This document shows, piece after piece, positions 1-5,720 of a stretch of DNA of 7,589 nucleotides. Under the pieces are notes generated by a model. It was not told where the DNA came from, ran no database searches, and was given only the letters and a program-made list of their open reading frames with translations. The first letter of the stretch is position 1, and every line of letters starts with the position of its first letter. Origin of the DNA: JBFKOL01 sp041628815 (lineage in GTDB: Bacteria; Bacteroidota; Bacteroidia; Chitinophagales; Saprospiraceae); NCBI GenBank assembly GCA_041628815.1, contig JBFKOL010000207.1, forward strand, positions 1 to 7,589, read 5' to 3'. Both the position numbers and the translations under genes were made by a program.

Positions 1-143
1 CCACATACATCGAATGAACAGTCTTCCAGCTTCGCAATATTCGAAGCATTCCATGCAGCAGCAGCAGCTTCATTACCCGCTGCTCCAAGACATTCGATCT
101 GCTTATCATCAGGTTCGCAGGTTACTTCTGGTTTTGTTTCATC
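1..143 (-). other. Start of another HYR-like domain (cut by window edge)
   Basis: DETKPEVTCEPDDKQIECLG, then an Ala-rich segment (NEAAAAAWNASNIAKLEDC) and FDVC at the edge. The 'IEC...N.AA...W...N....DC' spacing is the long-loop HYR variant common in Bacteroidota. It shows that the array continues beyond position 1. Confidence 0.7.
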
Positions 144-3100
144 GACGATAGTAATCTTCGAAGAAGTTGTTGCGGTATTTCCACAACGATCCTCTATTGT
201 CCACGTTCTGGTAATTACTTTTTCATTTTCGCAATCACCAGGAGTGATCACATCTTCGAAAGTTAGATCAACGGCAAAATCGCAGTTGTCCGCAAAGGTC
301 GGCGTTCCCCATGTAATTGAATCTTCGCATGAAATCACCTGGTCAGGTACCAATCCATCAAAGAATGGAGGAACATCGTCCTTAACTGTGATGGTCTGTG
401 TTTTAGAAACAGTATTATCACAATCATCAGTAACCGTCCAGGTTCTTGTTATGATAAAATCACAAGGAAACACGCCAATTGTATCTGCGACGAACTCCGT
501 CGTGAAATCACAATTATCATCGGCGATAACATCATCAGGTACGGGAGGAACATCTCTGTCACAGCTTAACGTCAAGTCTTCAGGAACATTCATCAAAGTG
601 GGTGGTGTATTGTCATCTACCGTGATTCTCTGAACACATTCAAGTACATGAGTCTCTGTCATGTCCATATCTCCACAGCACCCTTTTACGATCAATTCAT
701 CGAATTCCCAAACTTCGGCACCATCACATTCTTCACAGTTGAGCGGGTTGTCAAAGCGATGTCCATATCCTGAACCATCTCCACTATGATAACAACCTGC
801 TTTGACCCAGACGGTCACAATTGGAGACCCATCGGGCGAACAATAGCTCGCTGTTTTTCCTGACAACCCATCGTATTTTTCAACCGTACCGTTGGCGGTC
901 TTAATCACCACATTTGAAATATCCTTGCAGGAAACGATATCAATGCATTCGCAATCTTTAAACGTAACATCGATTTCGGAGTCGCAGTCCACGCAGGACC
1001 CCTTGGTAACGGTTGTTGGTCCTCTAGGATCGCCTGTCATATAACATACGTCCTGAGCCGGGTCATACCCCAAAATTTCAAATTTGAAAGTGGTCGCACC
1101 TTCATATTCAAATTCTGCAATTGAAGAGACATCAAAGGTGTGGAGTTTCCACATATCAAATGAGGTAGGAATATCAACTACTTTGTAAATTTCTGTTCCA
1201 TTCTTAAGTACGCGTACACCAAATTTTTGTGCGTACTTGTTTTTTCCGAAATTTTCGTTCCAGTCATCTACCCTCTCGTAAAATGAGAATTCTGACAGTC
1301 GGCCTTTATCAGCCGCTCCGAATGATATGGTAAACATCGCCGCATCATCATCATTATCCACGAAATAATTTTCGGGGCTTACCGTAATGCATATTGCCGA
1401 CTCACTTGAGCCTCCCACTCCGCGGACGCATGAGCTTCCATCGCCATTTGTGATATTTGATACCACCAGATTGTTACAATTACCGGTATATACCGAAGAA
1501 GGAGCAACACCAGCCCCGTCCAATGGTTGAATACCCAACTTACATTTATCGTTGACATCCGAAAAGTTCCAGTGTGCCAGATTCATAGGAGCACAAGGCA
1601 CCGTTGTACTTGACGAAATGGTCGCCATCCACGTTCTTTCTATGATCAAAGGACATCCTTCGGCTATAATGCTGTCCCTATATGCCAGTTCGGCAGGACA
1701 GTCGAAAGAAGGATAACCCGTGTAATCGGGATGGGTACTTTCCGTACAGTCGAGTACTACGTCAGGCGGACATTCGAAATTACAATCGACCGTTATCTGA
1801 TAGGATTTCATCGTCATATTGTCGCAATCATCTACTGCCGTCCACTTCCTTGTAATGGTAAAATCACATGGGTAAGTACCCACGGTGTCTGCTTCAAAAG
1901 TGATGTGTACAACGCAATTATCATCTATATCAACTACTGGAACTGGTGGCACATCATCCGGACATGAGACAAATAGATCACCCGGAACCCCATTGATGGT
2001 AGGCGGTTCGTTATCGTCGATTGTTATGGTTTGCACGCAAGTCAAAATTTTGACATTCGGGTTTTCGCAGGGATCGGTCGGAGTTTCACAGCACCCATTA
2101 ACTCTCAGATTTTTGAGCTCTAATAAGTCGCACAATTTGGAAACAGGATTACCGGTAATAACTACCCTCATATTATCTCCTGTACCCAATGTAATAGGTG
2201 AAGGAAGAGGTATATATTCAGTAGTAAATACGTCTGCCGGTATATTTCCGCCTATGGTATGTTGTAGTGCCCCATTCTTGAAGAATTTTACATCATAGGA
2301 GAAGTTGGTGGGACAACTTCCATCGTTAGCAGCTCCTCCGGCAGTATTCATATTGATGGGATAAAGGAACTCTGCCTCAATATTGGCGATGGTCATATCC
2401 CCGGAGGAATTGATGGTAAATTCCCAACCTGAGTAATAAGTCTGAACACATATGATATCACCGGCACATGATGCATAGGATGATCCGCCTGTTGGAACCA
2501 GGTCAGTAGCTGAAGCGACGCAGGACCCGATAACGGTCGGATAGAAACTATCATTGGGATCATTGCAGTTGCCACCATAGGATACCAGCGTATTGTTGCA
2601 TCCTGCAGGAGGATCAGGCATGCCAGGATCGCCACAAGTTGTTCCATCTTTAGTTACAGTTAATAGCGTAATGCTGCCAAACTTTTCACCTGAAATAAGA
2701 GGTGCTGAACAGGATGTGTGCATATTGATGATCTCCTGACCATTGTTCAGACGGATGAAGAACTTGGATTTCAACTCACTGCCTACAGCAACAGCCGTAA
2801 ACGACTGTCCGAGAGATACATTTCCTTCAAAATACAATTCACCACTTCCATCTTCATTTTCAGAAATTTTGACATGGACAGGCGATGCACTACCCACGCT
2901 TCCTACGCATGTTGCTTTACCTAAGGGTTCTTGTGAATTATTAGAAGTCGAGCAACCGCCACCGTCATAGCGCAACGTTACCATGCTCGGTTTTCCACTT
3001 ATTTGATCACAACAATCACTTCCGGCACCTCCGCCATCGGCACAATTTCCACCGCCCCCATTGTCGAATACCGTGAGTAACAGTGGTCCAAATTGATCCC

Positions 3101-5558
3101 CCTGTGCAAGTGGAGCTGAACAGGAAGTATGAATATTCATTTTTTGTTTCAGCGTTCCTCCCTGTTGGTCATAGATTTTGAACCACGTTTCTGAAGAGAA
3201 CTTGTCGAAGCTGGCATCGGCCACAAAATCTTCGTTCAGATTTACGGTGCCCTGGAAATACTGTTTGCCACTTCCATCCTCTTTTTCTGACACTTTGATA
3301 TATACCTCTGAGTCTGAACCTATACCTCCCGTAACTACATCTTCACAATAAAATTTGCTTCCTTGGGTATTGCTTGATGTTGCACAACTACCCCCCGTAT
3401 AGCGGAAGGTTAATCGTATGGGTTTACCTGTATCACAACAATCGCCAGTGGGTTCAACCGGTGGTGGTCCTCCGGGAGGATTGTTATTACCATCCGGATC
3501 CGTGATGGGCACCTTAATGGTCCAGGTTCTAGTAATCGTTGTCGGACATGTGCCGGAGATTTCATCTTCATAGGTAATACAGGCATCTTCAACGCCACAT
3601 GAGAAATATGGCTTGCCTGTAAAATCGGGGTCTATAGAGTCCTCGCAGCTGAGGTTCACATCCGGTGGACAGACCAGATCACATGGCTGGGTGATCAATT
3701 GCACACACGTGAAGTGCAATGCATCCATGTCGTCACAGCTTGGTCCCGGAGGTGGGGGCGGTGGCCCGCATGTGACGCCATCTTTGGAAATCGAGATCAA
3801 TGTTAGACTTCCGAATTGCTCGCCCGAAATAAGCGGAGCAGAACATGAAGTATGTATCTCGTTTATTTCAGAACCATTGTTCAAATTGAAGAAAATTTTA
3901 GACGGGAATTCGGTTCCTGTAGCCGTGACTGTAAATTCCTGGCCAAGCGATACAGTGCCATTGAAATAGACATCACCCGTTCCATTTTCATATTTTGTTA
4001 CTTTGATCGATACGGAACTTGGTGAACCTACGCCACCGATACAATCGGCTTTACCAATGTCGTCTTGGGAGTTGCTACTGGCTGCACATCCGCCTCCGTC
4101 ATAACGCATAACCAGTTGATAAGGCTTACCACTGATCTGGTCACAACAATCGGGAGCTCCGCTACTTGAACCGCAAAGGCTTCCATTTTCGCCTTCAAAA
4201 ACAGTCAGTAACAAAGCGCCGTATTGATCGCCTTGTGCCAATGGCGCTGAACATGAAGTATGGATGTTCAACTTTTGTTTTACAGTACCACCCTGTTTGT
4301 CATAGATGTGGAACCATGTTGCAGACTCAAACTTGTCGAAGCTCGCATCAGCTACAAACTCTTGGTTGAGGTCAACAGTTCCCTGAAAGTAGAGTTTGCC
4401 ACTTTCATCGTCTTTTTCTGTGACCTTTATGTAGACAGTTTGATCAAAACCGATTCCGCCCGCCATATCCTGGCAAGAGAACTTGGTTCCTTGTGTATTG
4501 CTGGAAGCATCACAATTACCTCCAACATAGCGGAAAGTGAGCTTTAAAGGTTTTGTGCCGTCGCAGCAGTACCCTGTAGGTGTAAAACCAGGTCCTGCAG
4601 GATTAGGAATCTTGATGGTCCAGGTCCGCTCGATAACTGTGGGACAGACATCCAATATTATATCTGTATATTCTATACAAGCATTTTCAAAACCACAATT
4701 GATGGTCGGCTCTCCTGTTATGGAAGGATCAATCGGGTCGTTACAATTGATGGTCATGTCAGCCGGACATTCCACCAGGGGATCGATAGAGAAACTTACC
4801 TGCGTGCTGGTGGTACAAGGGAAACATGGAGGTGGAGGAGTTAATTCTCCACACTGCGTTCCGTCTTTCAATTCTATACCCAAAAGAGTAAGACTTCCGT
4901 AGACTTCATTGGGAATGAGTGGTGCCGAACACGAAGTATGTATTTCGTGTACCTCCTGACCGCCGTCCAGACGGACAAAGATCTTGGAAGGAAACTCATC
5001 TCCTGTGGCAACGATCTGGAAAGATTGATCCAAAGCCACTACCCCGTTAAAATAAACATCACCACTGCCATCACTATTTTGCGTGGCTTTAATACTTACT
5101 TGTGCAGGTGAGCCTACAAGTCCACCTGTACATTTATGCTTATCACCTTGGGTATTATTGGAAGCAGCGCATCCTCCGCCCGTATATTGCATTGTCAATA
5201 CTCGCGCCTTACCAGAGCCCTCATCACAACAATCCCCTCCTGTTGGAGGCAAAGGAATGCATTCGCGTTCCACATTGAGGGTCACAGTCGCATTGCTGAC
5301 TCCTGGATTATAAGTCACATAATGCGGTCCTGCCCCAACTGCCATTGATGGGATGGCACCGTTGCCAAAATTCCAATTGTATACGAAACCCGGACCTAGT
5401 TCAGGAGTAGAAAAGACAGATGGATAACCACTACAGATATTGCCATTTCCATCATATTCAATGACGGGATCAGGACAGTCACAGTCCAGTACGCTGACTA
5501 AAACGGTCGTTTCACAATCGCCGTCTATTGTAAGGGTTACTGTTTTGTTTCCACTTGT
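1..5558 (-). CDS. Giant secreted multidomain protein, downstream part (no own start, 3' end outside window)
   Basis: This is the same frame after the TAG: 1,852 codons without a stop, running off the window at position 1. It starts with the final strand of PKD1, then holds PKD2, five six-Cys repeats (A1-B1-A2-B2-A3), HYR-like Ig segments, two jelly-roll-like domains and further HYR domains. It is not a plausible independent gene. Its first residues complete the broken PKD1, the first in-frame ATG is at 5343-5345 inside PKD2, and no signal peptide follows it, so a restarted product could not be exported. The many paired Cys and Asp residues suggest an extracellular, disulphide-stabilised, possibly calcium-binding protein. 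Family knowledge points to surface adhesion or matrix binding after type IX secretion, but the sorting domain would lie beyond position 1 and is not seen. The alternative is an unexpressed pseudogene remnant if the TAG is a true null mutation. Confidence 0.88.
144..383 (-). other. HYR-type Ig domain (intact)
   Basis: DDVPPFFDGLVPDQVISCED, then WGTPTFADNCDFAVDLTFED, ENEKVITRTWTIEDRCGN and SKITIVDE. The DxxPP start, ADNCDF, TRTWT and CGN landmarks define a complete HYR domain. It follows the previous one without a linker, as is usual in HYR tandem arrays. Confidence 0.8.
384..650 (-). other. HYR-type Ig domain (intact)
   Basis: Starts HVLECVQRITVDDNTPPTLM, continues DLTLSCDRDVPPVPDDVIAD, then DNCDFTTEFVADTIGVFPCD, ITRTWTVTDDCDN and KTQTITVKDD. 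All HYR landmarks are present and contiguous. It is the closest relative of the domain at 1782-2054, about 1.4 kb away. Confidence 0.8.
675..995 (-). other. Cys-rich 'FDGLxG' module
   Basis: Visible residues about 2199-2305. It contains CVDCDSEIDVTFKDCEC, ISNVVIKTANGTVEKYDGLS, GKTASYCSPDG, IVTVWVKAGCYHSGDGSGYG and NPLNCEECDG, ending VWEFDELIVKGCC. I recall NVVLK...DGT..KFDGL.G....WVKSG as a pattern found in many large bacterial surface proteins; its role is unknown. Together with the preceding domain it fills the gap between RTWM and CVQRIT. Confidence 0.5.
1002..1592 (-). other. Jelly-roll-like domain 2
   Basis: Visible residues about 2000-2196. It starts MNLAHWNFSDVNDKC and has PLDGAGVAPSSVYTGNC, ESAICITVSPENYF, DDDAAMFTISFGAADKGRLS, FSFYERVDDW, FGVRVLKNGTEIYKV and TFKFEILGYD. 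An 'AxWNF' opening with strands of this type is typical of secreted beta-sandwich domains in Bacteroidota, often near carbohydrate-binding modules. Function is not assignable. The boundary with the next module at about 1000 is estimated. Confidence 0.55.
1593..1778 (-). other. HYR-like Ig segment L3 (apparently lacks its last strand)
   Basis: FECPPDVVLDCTESTHPDYT, GYPSFDCPAELAYRDSI, EGCPLIIERTWMATISSSTT, then PC. It is the third relative of L1 and L2 (CPPDVxLxC, HPDxTGxP, CPxxIxRTW). After RTWM the chain passes into a jelly-roll-like domain, and the expected closing strand is CVQRIT at 638-621. Confidence 0.65.
1782..2054 (-). other. HYR-type Ig domain (intact)
   Basis: Runs from the CVQTITIDDNEPPTINGVPG start through LFVSCPDDVPPVPVVDIDDN, FEADTVGTYPCDFTITRKWT and DDCDNMTMKSYQITVDC. 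The DNxPP entry, the DNC segment, the TRxWT strand and the closing QITV strand are all present and adjacent, so this copy is complete. Such domains are stalk or adhesion modules. It is nearly duplicated at 650-384. Confidence 0.8.
2088..2600 (-). other. Jelly-roll-like domain 1
   Basis: Visible residues about 1664-1834. It starts CNNTLVSYGGNC and has IGSCVASATDLVP, ICVQTYYSGWEFTINSSGDM, IANIEAEFLYPI, NFSYDVKFFKNGALQHTIGG and MRVVITG, ending LCDLLELKNLRVNGCC. Regular beta-strands with a final 'ELKNLRVNGCC' strand suggest a beta-sandwich of the type found in bacterial extracellular binding domains. I cannot name the family. Its end resembles that of the domain ending at 675 (FDELIVKGCC). Confidence 0.5.
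2631..3017 (-). repeat. Six-Cys repeat A3
   Basis: Fifth copy, subtype A: CCDQISGKPSMVTLRYDGGG, SNNSQEPLGKATC, GELYFEGNVSLGQSF, LKSKFFIRLNNGQE, MHTSCSAPLISGEKFGSITL and KDGTTCG. The usual IHTSC is MHTSC here. It closes the second linker-B-A unit and is followed by a jelly-roll-like domain instead of another HYR segment. Confidence 0.8.
3042..3446 (-). repeat. Six-Cys repeat B2
   Basis: Fourth copy, subtype B: CCDTGKPIRLTFRYTGG, SSNTQGSKFYC, KQYFQGTVNLNEDFVADAS, SETWFKIYDQQGGTLKQK and IHTSCSAPLAQGDQFG. It is very close to B1, closer than to any A copy, so the A/B split predates the duplication of the pair. It ends in a Gly-rich stretch (DNGGGGNC) before A3. Confidence 0.8.
3447..3764 (-). other. 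HYR-like Ig segment L2 (apparently lacks its last strand)
   Basis: Contains FTCVQLITQPCD, CPPDVNLSCEDSIDPDFTG, CGVEDACITYED and CPTTITRTWTIKVP, then a Pro/Asn/Gly linker into B2. It aligns closely with L1 and L3. The initial CVQLIT strand fits as the missing last strand of L1. Its own expected last strand (CVQTIT) occurs only at 2039-2022, after B2, A3 and a jelly-roll-like domain. Confidence 0.65.
3765..4151 (-). repeat. Six-Cys repeat A2
   Basis: Third copy, subtype A: CCDQISGKPYQLVMRYDGGG, SSNSQDDIGKADC, GDVYFNGTVSLGQEF, EFPSKIFFNLNNGSE, IHTSCSAPLISGEQFGSLTL and KDGVTCG. It is most like A1 and A3. It is followed by a run of prolines (PPPPPP) that leads into a CVQLIT strand and the second HYR-like segment. 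Confidence 0.8.
4170..4571 (-). repeat. Six-Cys repeat B1
   Basis: Second copy, subtype B. It opens with YCCDGTKPLKLTFRYVGG and has SSNTQGTKFSC, GIGFDQTVYIKVTEK, KLYFQGTVDLNQEFVADAS, FESATWFHIYDKQGGTVKQK and IHTSCSAPLAQGDQYG. Subtype B differs from A by the FVADASFDKF strand, the aromatic TWF and the inserted KQGGT(V/L)KQK loop. It lies 6 codons before A2, with which it forms a B-A pair. Cys spacing matches the other copies. Confidence 0.8.
4572..4847 (-). other. HYR-like Ig segment L1 (apparently lacks its last strand)
   Basis: After TPPPPCFPC and TQVSFSIDP comes ECPADMTINCNDPIDPSITG, then CGFENACIEYTD, CPTVIERTWTIKIP and a Gly/Pro linker into B1. Cys-containing strands and the RTWT motif are HYR (hyalin repeat) features common in Bacteroidota surface proteins. 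In a usual HYR domain a CxQTITV strand follows about ten residues after RTWT; here it is absent until CVQLIT at 3707-3690, after B1 and A2. Confidence 0.65.
4848..5234 (-). repeat. Six-Cys 'HTSCSAPL' repeat A1
   Basis: First of five homologous ~130-residue domains. It opens with CCDEGSGKARVLTMQYTGGG, has GSPAQVSIKATQ, DVYFNGVVALDQSF, FPSKIFVRLDGGQ and IHTSCSAPLIP, and closes with LKDGTQCG. Six Cys recur in equivalent places: the CC doublet, GGGC, KHKC, HTSC and the final QC. The order suggests a secreted beta-sandwich held by disulphides. I recall a Bacteroidota domain family of this kind (possibly DUF7467), but the name is from memory. Subtype A is defined by DVYFNG and SKIF motifs. Confidence 0.8.
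5259..5474 (-). other. PKD domain 2
   Basis: Starts PDPVIEYDGNGNIC, followed by LGPGFVYNWNFGNGAIPS and GPHYVTYNPGVSNATVTLNV. It aligns with PKD1 over nearly its full length: shared CPDP start, LGPG, YxWxFGxGA, GPHxVxY and TVTL. Unlike PKD1 it has no stop. It leads through a short linker (ECIPLPPTGG) to the first six-Cys repeat. Confidence 0.85.
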
Positions 5559-5720
5559 CTAATAGTTGACTACATGAGGACCTCTTCCCGTTGCTGTTTG
5601 TGGTGAAGCTCCTTCACCAAAATGCCAGGCATATGTGGTTCCAGGACCTAAGTCATCGGCTGAAAAAGTATTAGACTGGTTGTCACAATGACTTTCATCA
5701 TAGGTAATATCGGGATCAGG
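5514..5720 (-). other. PKD domain 1 (interrupted by TAG)
   Basis: Begins PDPDITYDESHC and continues with LGPGTTYAWHFGEGASP, the equivalent of the PKD core WxFGdG, then GRGPHVVNY, the TAG, and TSGNKTVTLTIDG. The WHFGEG and KTVTLTI signatures are typical of Bacteroidota PKD domains, which are Ig-like spacers in extracellular proteins. About 53 residues precede the stop and 15 follow it. It is a clear paralogue of PKD2 immediately downstream. Confidence 0.85.
5559..5561 (-). other. In-frame TAG inside PKD1
   Basis: The reverse complement of cta at 5559-5561 is TAG, visible codon 677 and the only stop among 2,529 codons of this frame. It falls between GPHVVNY and TSGNKTVTLTI, which are the two final strands of one PKD domain. 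PKD2 reads GPHYVTY-N-PGVSNATVTLNV at the same place, so the stop takes the position of a turn residue. Many related PKD domains have Ser, Thr or another small residue here; TCG to TAG would be one substitution, but the original codon cannot be known. It could be a nonsense mutation, a consensus error or a readthrough site. Confidence 0.95.

Larger units (their letters stand above)
2631..3764 (-). repeat. Higher-order unit 2: HYR-like linker + B2 + A3
   Basis: Second copy of the linker-B-A block. It begins after A2 with PPPPPPGPSC, then CVQLIT and the CPPDVNLSC Ig segment, a Pro/Gly linker (NNNPPGGPPPVEPTG), B2 and A3. The order and Cys positions match unit 1. Third-position differences are many, so the duplication is not recent. 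Confidence 0.75.
3765..4847 (-). repeat. Higher-order unit 1: HYR-like linker + B1 + A2
   Basis: About 1.08 kb, homologous domain by domain to 2631-3764. A-type copies start at 5234, 4151 and 3017, so the repeat period is 1,083 then 1,134 bases. The difference lies mostly in the linker, which is longer and Pro/Asn-rich in unit 2. The simplest history is A, then duplication of the whole linker-B-A block. Confidence 0.75.

Noticed and set aside
2393..3598. Minus-strand open frames at 2393-2647 and 3410-3598 in another frame
   Set aside because: Both overlap the main frame, which encodes jelly-roll 1, L2 and B2 without a break there. Their translations show no recognisable domain.
2631..5234. 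CRISPR-like or short tandem DNA repeat
   Set aside because: The repeat unit is over 1 kb, made of diverged protein domains with many synonymous differences; there are no short identical direct repeats with spacers.
5343..5345. Translation restart at the first in-frame ATG after the TAG
   Set aside because: It lies in the middle of PKD2, after conserved residues of that domain, and has no export signal after it.
5500..5600. Frameshift near the stop
   Set aside because: The same frame carries PKD1 on both sides, so only a base substitution is needed, not an indel.
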